A stretch of DNA of 64,000 nucleotides from Trichoplusia ni (lineage: Eukaryota; Arthropoda; Insecta; Lepidoptera; Noctuidae). Below are positions 27,101 through 31,570 of this stretch, in pieces. The notes under the pieces were generated by a model. The model worked only from the letters and a program-made list of their open reading frames with translations, searched no databases and was not told the origin of the DNA. Location: NCBI RefSeq assembly GCF_003590095.1, contig NC_039480.1, positions 5,371,328 through 5,435,327 on the forward strand. The letters run 5' to 3'. The first letter of the stretch is position 1, and every line of letters begins with the position of its first letter. Both the position numbers and the translations under genes were made by a program.

Positions 27101-30100
27101 TGTTTTAGTTACGGCCACGGGATTGGTTAGTGTATCTTTTTTAACATTGTTATATGGAGGCAAAGGTGTTTAGTTATTCAACCAACGTAAACATTTTTAT
27201 TTCAAAACAAATGGTCCTAAAGGTTTTATCAAAGTAAGTTGTTCAATCTTGCCACTTAATTAAGCATAGAATTTCAGGGAGTACGTTAAGACGTTAAAAC
27301 GTATCAATCCGTTTGTTTTCCGATGTTCAGGAAACACTATCTTCATTTTTATATTTATTGAGGTCAACGATTTACGCACTAGAATCTTTTCTAAATCTAA
27401 GCCACTATGTTTAAGCTACTTTGTTACCCAGTAATAATAGTTATCGTATTTTATTTCAGTCTGGGGCATTGTTAATCTGCCTATTCAAAGATATCGCTGG
27501 TTTTTTAACTTTAGTAGACCTTCTCATTTTACTTTCAATTATTAGTACTAAAACACTTACAATCTACATATTATTATATAAGCTTAAAATAAGTACTTAA
27601 AAACAAAAACAATAATTAAAAGCATCAAAAAATTCATCAGCATCGCTGCCAGCTGGGAGTGTACCTAAAGGCTGGCAGCATTGCCACGTTGAATGGCAAT
27701 GCTAATCCTCTGTAAGAGATAAAAGCCAGCCTTTGGATCACGGGAAGTGTCAACAAGACGCTTTGCTAGATCTCCTGACCTCCTCCTGTAGACCTCGAGT
27801 CGAGTGGCGTATACACTGGTTTCAAGGTGTCGCTAGCTCTGAGGTCCCGGGTTCGATCCCCGGTTGAGTCAATGTAAAAATTCACGTTACTGCATTGTCT
27901 GGGGTCCGGGTGTTTGTGGTACCTTCGTTGTATCTGAATTCCATAACACAAGTGCTTTAGCAACTTGCTTTGGGTTCAGAACAATGTATGTGACGTTATC
28001 CGGATTTATTTAATTATAGTTATCCTTACCTCGAATTCCTCCCCCTACTGATGACACTGCCGCTGTCGTCTCTGTCCCTGTTGCTCACGCTCATTCTGTC
28101 CCTTTCCCGCTTATCGTTGCTCCTGTCTTGCCAATCCCTGTTGTCCCGCTGTCTGTTGTCCGATCCCCTCTTGCTCTAGGTTTGGGTTAAAAAAAATATA
28201 TTGCTTGATAAAACATACATAAAAGGAAGGTATATTGTGATCAGTGCAGCAGTGGTCATATTTCTTTCGTTGGTAGCCATAGCCTAAAGAATTATTAGCC
28301 TTTTGGAATTTATTCTTTGTGCCTCGGAAAGTTTTACAAACATTCAAGTCACATGCACAAGACACCCAGAGTCAAAAAAAGCATTGGTGGGTTATGGAAA
28401 TGCTTATCTTAAGCGGGTTGCGAACCCGCGACATATGGCGTTCAGTGGGCTTATGGTCCGTGTCCCTTATTTGCTAATTTCTACGTATAGAAAATTAAAT
28501 GAACTACAGAAGTTTACGAAAAAAACTACCAATAATAGTAATCGATATATTTTTAAGCAGAATTTTATACGTGAGTTAACAAAATAAAACTGCCAAATTG
28601 GTCGTTTTGTTGGTCACAAAAACATTCGTCCTGGGAGGGGATCGAACCCACAACCTCCGGTATATCAGTCAGGGTCACTAACCACTAGACCAGCAGGTAA
28701 CTTTTACTTACTTTATGGGCTATGTTAATCAGCAGTCGTAGAGGTTCCGTACGGTTCATCTTCATCATTGCCAGCTTGGCTTCGCTGTAACAAATAATAT
28801 TATAATGTTGGTAGTCTAAACATCGTTTAGCACAAACGTGACGTTTCTCGTGACGTCAGTACCTGAATGTGATATTTTTAAAGACGTCACTTTTGTGCAG
28901 TTCACAATTTTATTCAAATAAGGCTACTAAGTAGCACTTTTTGAAGGTCTATTTCAATTTATAATCGTAATATTATTTTATTTCTATAATATTATATTTG
29001 CGAATAAATCTATCTTTATCTCTTTATCCTTATAACCTATCCTCCTACTTACCAAGCGGACAAGTCGCGGGCAACAGCTAGTTTACTTATATTTCCTTTC
29101 TTAACTTACCCTGGGGTCTCAAACTTGACAAAGCCATAGTTCTTCTGCGGGTCCTTGCTAAGGAAGGTCTCTTGCAGGGCCCCGAACTTGGCGAAGGCGG
29201 CCCTCAGGCCCTCCTCGTTCAGACCCTTAGGTATATTCTTGATGTATAAGCGGCAATGGTCCAATTCTACTCCTCCACTGTAGAAAGTGTCATTTTTATA
29301 TCTTCAGGAATAAAAAAGAGCAAAGAATCTCGCAACAACATTTTTTCATATGTTGCCCGATTCCCATCATGGGACTATTTTCGATTTGTAGCGGCAGCAG
29401 CTAGTTAAAATAATAGAAAAAGGTTTGCAAAACCATATTACGCCTTACAAAACTAGAGTGCCACAGACACACATACAAACAAACTTATCCCAGTAACTCA
29501 GCTCCTAAAAAAAGATCTCATCTTGAAATAGCTGGACCGATTCTAACAGAATGTGTCAAAGAAAACTCTCTTTCAAATAAAAAACCTCTTCCAAATCAGT
29601 TGACTTATTTAAGAGCTACGCTGCCACAGACAGGCACATACATATTGATGCCAATCTTTCTTATATCATTAAAGAGAGAACTATAGAAAGATCTCTCTCG
29701 TTCAACTACAACAGCTCTCTTTTTTCATCATTATCATTATCATCCACAGCCTTTATCCCCCCACTGCTGGGCATAGGCTTCCCCTTTTTCGTGCCAACTT
29801 CTACGGTCCTGTGCTAGCCTCATCCAGACTCCACCTGAGACCTTTATTATGTCATCGACCCATCTTACTCCCGGACGGCCGGCTGCTCTCTTTTTGGTGA
29901 GGGATAAAAGAAACATCGCTACACTATCTGACCTCTAGGTACCCACTAACCCTGTTACCAGGACGTTACTCCAAGGTGACCCATAGTGTGTGACACAGTA
30001 TAGGCTTAAAAAGAAGCTCTTGTACCTGGCATCCTCGTCCGGATACTGTGCATCATAAACTGAACTGTTGTAATCATCCCTCGTTGAATCCCACTCGTTG

Positions 30101-30132
30101 CTCTGGCTGTAGTTGCGACCCCTACCCGTCAT
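26..30132 (-). CDS. vret: Vreteno-like piRNA-pathway Tudor protein (gene-level; 3' end outside window)
   Basis: Seen: 18 coding exons join in frame with GT-AG borders: 30132-30026, 29277-29110, 28784-28712, 28175-28030, 24910-24847, 24288-24154, 23444-23374, 19517-19469, 7421-7276, 6821-6768, 5763-5673, 5057-4958, 4462-4324, 3230-3069, 2690-2505, 1701-1497, 929-791 and 190-26 (2200 nt, about 733 codons so far). Domain order: RRM (about 45-116), Arg/Asp-rich linker (117-165), coiled coil (190-231), MYND finger (278-315), charged and Pro/Ala-rich linkers (320-501), Tudor 1 (about 502-678), start of Tudor 2 (679 on). Family knowledge: RRM plus MYND plus two Tudor domains is the insect Vreteno layout, a cytoplasmic germline and follicle-cell factor needed for Piwi-class piRNA production. 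Inference: ortholog of vreteno; other RRM-Tudor or MYND-Tudor proteins (TDRD10, TDRD1) fit less well. The last exon ends in phase 1 at a GT donor, so more exons lie to the left of base 1. Confidence 0.85.
249..395. mobile_element. Palindromic MITE, family P, copy 1
   Basis: Inverted ends 'actcacgcgtatttatcggg' and 'cccgataaatccgcgtgagt'; worn centre. It lies between the Tudor 1 and Tudor 2 exons. Confidence 0.68.
600..735. repeat. Partial copy of the 45670 foldback element
   Basis: Core 'acctgcaaaggtgtcgaaac' and the right arm 'gcgataaaatccgtaaaag' are preserved; the left arm is worn. Confidence 0.6.
791..929 (-). CDS. vret: vret exon: end of Tudor 1
   Basis: Residues 633-678 (VGSNLSCKLLSQTADGYKLS, then SDVDTGASVGE). 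Acceptor 'ttccatcgcag', donor 'G|gtgagt'; enters phase 0, leaves phase 1. Confidence 0.82.
1217..1410 (-). mobile_element. tRNA-derived SINE, family A
   Basis: Reverse complement shows A box 'gatagccgtgtga', B box 'gggttcgagccc' and the body 'gcttgttctgagtctgg'. This family recurs on both strands throughout the window. Confidence 0.75.
1497..1701 (-). CDS. vret: vret exon: Tudor 1 core
   Basis: Residues 564-632: LVPGDTCSYF, then GGWYRARCLA, a typical Tudor barrel start. At the position of the usual D-Y-G-N turn it reads DSGR (596-599), so an aromatic cage residue and the Asn/Asp that contact methyl-arginine appear to be missing. Acceptor 'attatcag', donor 'GAG|gtatga', enters phase 2, leaves phase 0. 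Confidence 0.85.
2298..2560. repeat. Tandem duplication that includes the end of a vret exon
   Basis: Units 2298-2428 and 2429-2560 share 'cgcgcatg', 'cagcgagtcagggccg' and 'tcaaagcct'. The second includes the last ~40 coding bases and donor of exon 2690-2505; the first carries a decayed copy (minus strand 'tcgtggtcgattgtgataag', then 'ACAG|gttggt'). A third trace lies near 2200. Confidence 0.75.
2505..2690 (-). CDS. vret: vret exon: N-terminal part of extended Tudor 1
   Basis: Residues 502-563 (YLIEKLSIGDAVILSVETKA, later EQFETPYQSLCEDF). The beta-rich run before the core matches the SN-like half of an extended Tudor domain. Acceptor 'ctttcacag', donor 'AA|gtgagt'. The 3' end of this exon is copied in the adjacent intron (see repeat at 2298). 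Confidence 0.8.
3069..3230 (-). CDS. vret: vret exon, Pro/Ala-rich linker, residues 448-501
   Basis: Contains an imperfect PA repeat (PVPAPAVAPAPAPASASA) between Thr/Pro stretches. The ORF stays open upstream of the acceptor 'ttttcgtag' to an ATG at 3307, but that stretch is intronic in this model. Donor 'CA|gtaagt', phase 2 in and out. Confidence 0.75.
3425..3485 (-). repeat. SINE family A tail fragment
   Basis: Contains the 'catgcacaaagacacc' and 'actcaggacaa' body without the tRNA head. Confidence 0.5.
3725..3915 (+). repeat. Dispersed repeat family D
   Basis: 'aggcagtcgctccttgtaa' and 'gttagactggaagccgac'. Other pieces lie at 13195-13305, 38450-38550, 47440-47625 and 57460-57555. Confidence 0.6.
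3945..4210 (-). repeat. Unclassified dispersed repeat, copy 1
   Basis: About 250 bases shared with 8440-8745, with 'ttggtccgccatgttgtgaa' in the middle. No inverted ends or coding potential recognised. Confidence 0.65.
4215..4300 (+). repeat. SINE family B 3' tail
   Basis: 'tatgtttatcagttgtc' to 'gactagatggcgttgtg' without the head; it lies 25 bases from the vret exon end at 4324. Confidence 0.55.
4324..4462 (-). CDS. vret: vret exon, Lys/Pro linker, residues 402-447
   Basis: Encodes a Lys/Pro/Ser-rich disordered segment (SPKKEPQQNKHP, then KAPSKSPASS and TPVKTPVAVEKK). Acceptor 'tgttaacag', donor 'AG|gtaagt'; enters phase 1, leaves phase 2. Confidence 0.76.
4958..5057 (-). CDS. vret: vret exon, basic linker, residues 369-401
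   Basis: Lys/Asn/Phe-rich disordered stretch (FGNKNDRFNRFQDKPK). Acceptor 'ctttcaacag', donor 'A|gtaaga'; enters phase 0, leaves phase 1. Confidence 0.74.
5270..5375 (-). mobile_element. SINE family A head
   Basis: tRNA-like half only: 'cagccgagtggttcagg' on the minus strand and a B box-like 'ggttcgagcctc'. Confidence 0.55.
5480..5600 (+). repeat. Non-LTR 3'-end fragment, copy 1
   Basis: 'tgactaaacctgaaccgcc' and 'tttttgtgtcggt' are shared with 45470-45595. Confidence 0.55.
5673..5763 (-). CDS. vret: vret exon, Pro/Gln/Asn linker, residues 338-368
   Basis: Encodes PEQPAPLRRPHMQNGNRRDQ and ends in a Gln run. Acceptor 'ttgcttcag', donor 'AAG|gtacgt'; enters phase 2, leaves phase 0. Disordered linker. 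Confidence 0.72.
5808..5872 (+). repeat. LINE 3'-end fragment (SWKDLGEAFAQQWDTVG)
   Basis: Same C-terminal reading frame as the fragment at 36622, ending with 'gtgggctag' and a following A-rich tail. Confidence 0.65.
6210..6405. mobile_element. Palindromic MITE, family P, copy 2
   Basis: Ends 'acggtttactcacgcgta' and 'acgcgtgagtaaaccgt'. GC-rich centre with 'gcggccgcg'. A hairpin (13-bp arms, 'acagtgacgttgt') at 5993-6023 is repeated upstream of copy 5. Confidence 0.72.
6768..6821 (-). CDS. vret: vret exon, residues 320-337
   Basis: Short basic exon (KHGDGARINRSFIDNEP) just after the MYND finger; acceptor 'aatttacag', donor 'AA|gtaagt', phase 2 in and out. The only open frame across it is the one that continues the MYND exon. 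Confidence 0.75.
7276..7421 (-). CDS. vret: vret exon: MYND zinc finger
   Basis: Residues 272-319. All eight MYND ligands are present with family spacing: Cys278, Cys281, Cys289, Cys292, Cys298, Cys302, His311 and Cys315 (motif ends in RHSRVC). GC-rich compared with its AT-rich surroundings. MYND fingers bind proline-rich peptides or protein partners. Acceptor 'gactgcag', donor 'AG|gtgact', phase 0 in and 2 out. Confidence 0.88.
7553..7718 (-). mobile_element. SINE family A
   Basis: Reverse copy with B box 'ggttcgatcccc' and the tail 'catgtgatttgtatgtttg'. It sits 130 bases upstream of the MYND exon acceptor. Confidence 0.75.
8440..8745 (-). repeat. Unclassified dispersed repeat, copy 2
   Basis: Partner of 3945-4210; same 'tgtgtttcgtggtacaagaa' block and 'cattccttcatttttgtc' end. 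Confidence 0.65.
8861..9081. mobile_element. Short TA-flanked MITE
   Basis: 221 bases with ~22-bp inverted ends ('cagtaaaacggggtgaatag' against 'ctattcatcccgtttcaccg') between TA dinucleotides; non-coding. Confidence 0.72.
10025..10130. repeat. Palindromic MITE, family P, deleted copy
   Basis: Left end 'actcacgcatatgtatcggg' and a short right end 'ctataaatacgcgt'; the middle is missing. Confidence 0.55.
10235..10375 (-). repeat. SINE family C 3' half
   Basis: Reverse copy 'aaatgcggacaacatcac' to 'ccacaaacaccca'. Confidence 0.65.
14195..17644 (-). CDS. DUF4780-like repeat protein, one long terminal exon within the vret intron
   Basis: Seen: 1149 codons open without interruption to a TAG at 14195. 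The frame runs upstream to a stop at about 17743 with no ATG in the first ~140 codons; at 17644 there is a strong acceptor ('tctctcccccag'), so the 5' end is spliced. Three full modules of about 175 residues (150-324, 514-689, 749-922) and two half modules (973-1035, 1066-1149) share a G/NYP motif, a hydrophobic G-[AV]-x-[VIF]-x-I-C strand and a [KN]P/YPGL-x5-W motif (Trp in all five). The N-terminus has Cys pairs at 6/8, 31/34 and 106/109; acidic linkers separate modules. Family knowledge: this pattern resembles DUF4780, an arthropod domain without a settled function. The acceptor is in phase with the exon ending at 19469, so it may be an alternative end of vret; otherwise it is a nested gene with an unseen first exon. 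Confidence 0.75.
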   Translation of the reverse strand, partial: NETTICSCKVKTKRSWEHARTDDGSSTPSTCVLCSEDRSENKHYRDKSVTSKVTDKKSEYSSKIVDSKTTDVTTPSKATKKSDCSKVTDTYSKRSDATSKKEIKRCGKCRSEVTCDLKYSDFYTDSDDEDETNRLIQLRNADYMDIVDEDFKLVIALAGYPKSKMRLRQMEQFQRSLTDVIDMQLKAGLLKRVPSFLDYYLNRGALVCICKDVDTRDWMVRVSPGLQERMCTNLVLLKAKVKRLCLAVLKIPRSCWPATAQDAFKLLQYFNPMLKTNLWKIYAQKSVEDVEYTSFLIDRVSGEIIRGPSFKNVIDYGQMEFELTGYTEIYYECLLSGMEEDLRSVASRVKLLDDLRSAEATPRNPSDVSVKEIEAVIPEENIIEEEEEDCGPPEIVEIEEPADVKKELESSLQKDILKKLKDVKYISDKDEVLVWSDETNNYSNEVDTEKTELKDQEQFESNIASTSGVAVSDKTESFIESNDNLIARSSNLNIDSNRGIAYHRRTNYLHVEHELKVAITLEGYPQNKLEGTHIRRLKHLFKEYLHKDMKLQRFANLIIPKFQDIYLSNGAVIYICDSLETKDYLTEVLPKFINSTGLKLTFRDIKSLVRYTRIVMRLPKEHAHVESVEILLKLQSKYPGLKPDCWKYYSDVAGKQKRQFGVDPESLEVIKSPDFDPTYEGDKLTFRIIDRQKRDVSFDETSKEIDDVDTKKQRDVVLKNMYVPIDPEIMAAPLTRIRTNHYSDLIADDLKLYVGPSNYPESRIDETLFHSIKRTFENIVLESLEKGESTEETMPKFHDMYLFDGVIFIICQAMASRTWIDQAIPLVNSKLHIHLKPTEFRGAVGIISMVVKTDKDTDEVIAILQEKNPRLRTKYWRKISTVRTKTKLDVVLQIDKLSAQVITGQNFNKFIGSSTVQFKLGHLQSLLKPKASLEELSKLHAKRLERKLSDIDNLEKSKSKVSMQGPKEKSFDDLKNELKKEYPGLKLEQWSVIAQHEKTTHNLCDLEIDADSASIIKKEDFELCMGDQKIFFYTANNVDSDLDPVIIEPDSPRSVETELVLPEQQGYHKIIMKIPLSILPENKDDLNIIFDLLEDKNPGLNTELWQIFTDTVYPSNGKFTVYIDKQSVSVLQGKNFDPSIGGEKLKFYF
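17738..17805 (-). repeat. SINE family B 3' tail
   Basis: 'tccacaactttcacgcaat' and 'gccatctagtctcaa'. Its insertion lies about 95 bases upstream of the acceptor of the DUF4780-like exon. Confidence 0.55.
17810..19465. other. Region upstream of the DUF4780-like exon
   Basis: Searched for a minus-strand ATG exon with a phase-0 donor and found none convincing: 18007 gives phase 2, 19194 gives phase 1 and others stop early. Otherwise it holds one SINE C (18645-18885). Confidence 0.5.
18645..18885 (-). mobile_element. SINE family C
   Basis: Complete reverse copy with B box 'gggttcgatcgcc' and A box 'gtggtcgagtggcgtac'. Confidence 0.76.
19469..19517 (-). CDS. vret: vret exon, residues 255-271; possible splice branch point
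   Basis: Encodes DSRDADVSFSAGAGDS and leaves in phase 0 at 'TCG|gtaagc'. Two acceptors downstream continue in this phase: the DUF4780-like exon at 17644 and the MYND exon at 7421. It is therefore the exon at which two alternative 3' ends could split. Confidence 0.72.
19559..19740 (+). mobile_element. SINE family A
   Basis: A box 'gatagccgagtggttgag', B box 'ggattcgaacctc', then 'gtgtctttgtgcatg' and an A-rich end. It starts only 42 bases upstream of the vret exon at 19517. Confidence 0.78.
19826..20206. mobile_element. TA-flanked MITE, copy 1
   Basis: 381 bases between TA dinucleotides with ~45-bp terminal inverted repeats ('cacggtgatcttttagtcg' against 'cgactaaaaaatcacggtg'). Internal GC-rich patch, no transposase. 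Tc1/mariner-type by target site. Confidence 0.82.
20809..20881 (+). tRNA. tRNA-Val (anticodon UAC), copy 1
   Basis: Full cloverleaf: acceptor GGTTCCG pairs with CGGAATC (one G-U), A box 'tggtgtagtgg', anticodon stem TCTGC/GCAGA around loop TTTACAC (anticodon TAC), B box 'agttcgatcc'. A T-run Pol III terminator follows at 20885. It lies inside the large vret intron, opposite to vret transcription. Confidence 0.92.
20885..20889 (+). terminator. Pol III T-run after tRNA-Val copy 1
   Basis: Five T residues four bases after the tRNA end; the same arrangement follows copy 2 at 22138. Confidence 0.8.
21007..21257 (-). repeat. Family E repeat
   Basis: Complete reverse copy ending 'gggcaacagctagt', between the two tRNA-Val genes. 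Confidence 0.68.
21310..21520 (+). repeat. Family F repeat ('tttcgcccgcggcttcgcc')
   Basis: Ends 'catttataatattagtag'. Other copies: 33140-33340 (+), 55961-56180 (+), 23150-23357 (-), 23990-24112 (-), 37485-37688 (-), 59712-59928 (-). Confidence 0.66.
22062..22134 (+). tRNA. tRNA-Val (anticodon UAC), copy 2
   Basis: Identical to the copy at 20809 except T instead of C in the acceptor stem (GGTTTCG, giving a G-U pair). The ~15 bases of 3' flank with the T-run (22138-22142) are also shared, so the duplication carried its own terminator. Confidence 0.92.
22138..22142 (+). terminator. Pol III T-run after tRNA-Val copy 2
   Basis: T-run directly downstream of the second tRNA-Val, in the same context 'atatcttttt' as copy 1. 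Confidence 0.8.
22410..22791. mobile_element. TA-flanked MITE, copy 2
   Basis: Same element as 19826-20206 in the same orientation, flanked by TA, about 90 percent alike by eye. Confidence 0.82.
23150..23357 (-). repeat. Family F repeat
   Basis: Reverse copy ending 17 bases before the donor of the vret exon at 23374. Confidence 0.65.
23374..23444 (-). CDS. vret: vret exon, residues 232-254
   Basis: Encodes MSQMGSNRCILPDGKIVVRS and continues to a phase-2 donor 'AG|gttagt'. The acceptor is 'gtttcag'. No named domain; the beta-strand-like ILPDGKIVVR run may pack against the MYND region (speculation). Confidence 0.75.
23565..23715 (-). mobile_element. SINE family A
   Basis: Reverse copy with 'cacccagactcaggacaag' and a B box-like 'cggtttcgatcccc'. 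Confidence 0.72.
23925..23985 (-). repeat. LINE 3'-end fragment
   Basis: Reverse copy of the WKDLGEPFAQQWDTVG end; it abuts a piece of another repeat at 23990. Confidence 0.6.
24154..24288 (-). CDS. vret: vret exon: coiled coil
   Basis: Residues 187-231. After GFSDILDPNL comes a Leu/Glu/Lys/Gln heptad-like stretch (LELESLKLEQLKVREEQLQ) typical of a coiled coil, so a dimerisation or scaffold role is likely. Phase 0 in and out, donor 'CCG|gtaagt'. Confidence 0.8.
24450..24570 (-). repeat. Decayed SINE family A copy
   Basis: Only the tail motif 'caagtcacatgcacaac' and a worn tRNA-like half are recognisable. Confidence 0.45.
24847..24910 (-). CDS. vret: vret exon: acidic segment
   Basis: Residues 165-186 of the long form; acidic (VQDEIPNGENN, then MDELLMEDDY). 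Acceptor 'tttttcag', donor 'TAT|gtaagt'; enters phase 2, leaves phase 0. Compatible with either upstream exon (28030 or 26737). Confidence 0.78.
25225..25425 (-). mobile_element. SINE family A
   Basis: Reverse copy; 'gacacccagactcaca' body and 'ataaccgagtggttgtgg' A box on the minus strand. Confidence 0.65.
25481..25529. repeat. Palindrome, 19-bp arms
   Basis: 'gtggttaacactaagtgtt' and 'aacactaagtgttaaccac' around an 11-base spacer; one mismatch. Confidence 0.8.
25630..25854 (+). pseudogene. LINE reverse-transcriptase C-terminal fragment
   Basis: 75 open codons ending TAA. NRLSWYGHVMRRNENHVVRK, followed by GRGRPKKRWMDCVKDDM, is the well-known C-terminal end of RTE-type LINE ORF2 proteins. 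5'-truncated, no catalytic domain. A GATGAT run follows. Confidence 0.85.
26160..26275 (+). repeat. SINE family C 3' half
   Basis: 'ggtatcttcgttgtatttg' to 'gttgtccgcatttatt'. Confidence 0.65.
26737..26780 (-). CDS. vret: Alternative first coding exon (MILNKYFSSIQQNE)
   Basis: ATG at 26780, 14 codons plus two bases, donor 'GA|gtaagt'. No usable in-frame acceptor exists upstream (the nearest AG opens into a stop), so this reads as a first exon. Phase 2 matches the acceptor of the exon at 24910, giving a protein that lacks the RRM and the Arg/Asp linker. Four CCAAT boxes lie 230-350 bases upstream. Alternative reading: the true start of a separate gene comprising the exons from 24910 down. Confidence 0.6.
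27012..27126 (-). promoter_or_regulatory. CCAAT-box cluster, candidate internal promoter of vret
   Basis: Four CCAAT boxes within 115 bases: 'gccaatcag' (27011), 'gattgg' (27061), 'tccaat' (27086) and 'gattgg' (27121). They sit in a locally more GC-rich stretch upstream of the start codon at 26780. CCAAT boxes are NF-Y sites in many TATA-less promoters; promoter activity here is inferred. Confidence 0.5.
27785..28015 (+). mobile_element. tRNA-derived SINE, family C
   Basis: A box 'gtcgagtggcgtatac', B box 'gggttcgatcccc', body 'gtttgtggtaccttcgttg', 3' end 'tgtgacgttatccgg'. It ends 15 bases from the vret exon donor at 28030. Confidence 0.78.
28030..28175 (-). CDS. vret: vret exon: Arg/Asp-rich linker
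   Basis: Residues 117-165, a low-complexity stretch rich in Arg, Asp, Ser and Asn with RG and RD dipeptides (for example RGSDNRQRDNRD and RGRN). RG dipeptides are possible arginine-methylation sites for Tudor partners (inference). Leaves in phase 2 at 'AG|gtaagg', the same phase as the alternative first exon at 26737. Confidence 0.78.
28313..28465 (-). repeat. Decayed SINE family A copy
   Basis: Body 'attcaagtcacatgcac' and a B box-like 'ggttcgcaacccg' remain; the A box is lost. Confidence 0.5.
28618..28700 (-). repeat. SINE family B head
   Basis: tRNA-like half only, with B box 'gggttcgatcccc', 12 bases before the vret exon donor at 28712. Confidence 0.65.
28712..28784 (-). CDS. vret: vret exon: end of RRM
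   Basis: Residues 92-116, the last helix and strand of the RRM (GEAKLAMMKM and RLLINIAHK). Acceptor 'tgttacag', donor 'AAA|gtaagt'; enters phase 2, leaves phase 0. Confidence 0.85.
29110..29277 (-). CDS. vret: vret exon: RRM, RNP2 and RNP1
   Basis: Residues 36-91. RNP2 reads LYIKNI (46-51) and RNP1 reads KNYGFVKF (81-88), with the usual aromatic positions kept (Tyr47, Tyr83, Phe85), so RNA binding is plausible. Acceptor 'tttctacag', donor 'GG|gtaagt', phase 2 in and out. Confidence 0.88.
29720..29895 (+). repeat. Dispersed LINE-related repeat ('cactgctgggcataggc')
   Basis: Shares 'catccacagcctttatcc' and the following ~120 bases with 50515-50640 and 60210-60305. It lies in the first vret coding intron. 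Confidence 0.65.
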
Positions 30133-30136
30133 TTTG
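30026..30136 (-). CDS. vret: vret exon with start codon, residues 1-35
   Basis: Acceptor 'tttacag' precedes CAAAATG; the ATG lies at 30132-30130. It encodes a polar N-terminus (MTGRGRNYSQ at the start) and ends in phase 2 at 'AG|gtacaag'. Because an acceptor sits only four bases before the ATG, a non-coding 5' exon must lie upstream; a candidate ends at 31520. Confidence 0.8.
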
Positions 30137-30293
30137 CTGTAAATTACAGAAAAAATTATATATATTTTAGCTGTTGTTTTAGGTATCATCATCATCATCG
30201 TCAGTGGCTTCTAACATCTAAGAGAGATTGTTTGGGAATATCAGGAGTATTTGTAATAAAACTGTTAAGCGAAAACTTTTACAATTTTTATAA

Positions 30294-30342
30294 TAATTAT
30301 GCAGACATAATGTGGACCACCCACATTATGTCTGCATAATTA
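30294..30342. repeat. Perfect inverted repeat, 22-bp arms, 5-base spacer
   Basis: 'gcagacataatgtgg' then 'accac' then 'ccacattatgtctgc', extended outward by 'taattat'/'ataatta'. It lies upstream of the vret start exon. Confidence 0.88.
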
Positions 30343-31519
30343 AATAATAATGTATGAAATGATACTTCCTTCGAAGTACCAGGTGGCAACACGGATATAC
30401 TTTGGAGTGCGGTAATAATTTCATTAGGCATTCGAAGGTCCAAACACAGATAATTGAAACAGCTCATTTCGGGTATAGTTGTATAACAAATTAAGAATGG
30501 AAAAGTAAAAATTGCAAATGCTGTCCGTTACAGCGGAGTGGAAAAAATCCAATGAAGGCCGTTGCACTGCAGTGGGGCAGTCATGGATAAATAAAAAAAG
30601 GATTTCTACACACCATAGCTTTAAGTACTTTAAAAAGGTAAACAACCTTAGAGTCTTTTTATACAAATATCAAATCAAATCAAATCAAATCATTTATTCA
30701 TTTGCGAATATGGGTACATAGAAGTTCTTAAATATTATAATACTGCACATTGACCATGTATTAAATAAATAAACTATTATGTTTCTGTGGTATTTTTTAT
30801 TTGGAGAGCTATATTGTTGATAGATTAATGGATATTTAATCGTCTCGGAACAATATTATCAATACTTCATTTGTATAACCTACAGTTTTACAACATTTCA
30901 AAAGTATGGATTTAAAATGGAGCAAAGAGTGACTTCTATTCCTAAAAAATTACATGGAATATCAATTCCATTTTATTTTTGACAGCACATGCTACTATGG
31001 AGCCAATTCAAAGAATTTCAAGATTGCTTATTATTAAAAAAAAAAGCAACAAGGTTACAAACTCGTATTTTTTTTTACATAAGGATGTGGCATCAAGACA
31101 TTGTAAATGAGATGAAATAATGAGTTTTACATCATAATAATATAATAAAATGAGCTTTTGAGTAAGAGTATGTTTGGCACAAAAATACAGCATAGAAAGC
31201 CCTAGAGGTACCAATACTAGCATGAAACTAAGAACTAAAAAAACTACATGCATATTAAGTTATTCAAAGAAATTATTAAACATTACACTCTTACGGGATG
31301 ACGGCAAAATTTAATATAATTGCTTTGCTCACTCAAAAAAAAACTATTGTTGATAAAAATTTCGCACAAGTATTTGAATATAGAAACGTTATATCCCATG
31401 TGTCAAGTCAAAATAACAATTGTGTGTAGTTTTGAGCAGCTATAAAGGCTAAATGAATATTTAGTTACAATTTATAAACATTTTAATACAATTTTATTGA
31501 CACCAATTCGTGAACTTAC

Positions 31520-31570
31520 CATTTATTTTTTGTAAAGTTGAAAAAACAATTCAACGCCGGCTAAAAAACA
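31520..31570 (-). other. vret: Candidate 5' non-coding exon of vret (left border only)
   Basis: A consensus donor 'ATG|gtaagttc' at 31520 lies 1.4 kb upstream of the coding exon at 30136 and is the best minus-strand donor I saw there. The right border is unknown. If used, splicing would create a short upstream ORF (ATG CAA AAT GAC GGG TAG) that overlaps the main start. Confidence 0.35.

Noticed and set aside
28618..28700. Additional tRNA genes suggested by A and B boxes
   Set aside because: The many A/B-box hits outside 20809 and 22062 belong to SINE families A, B and C; they cannot form intact cloverleaf stems and are followed by SINE bodies.
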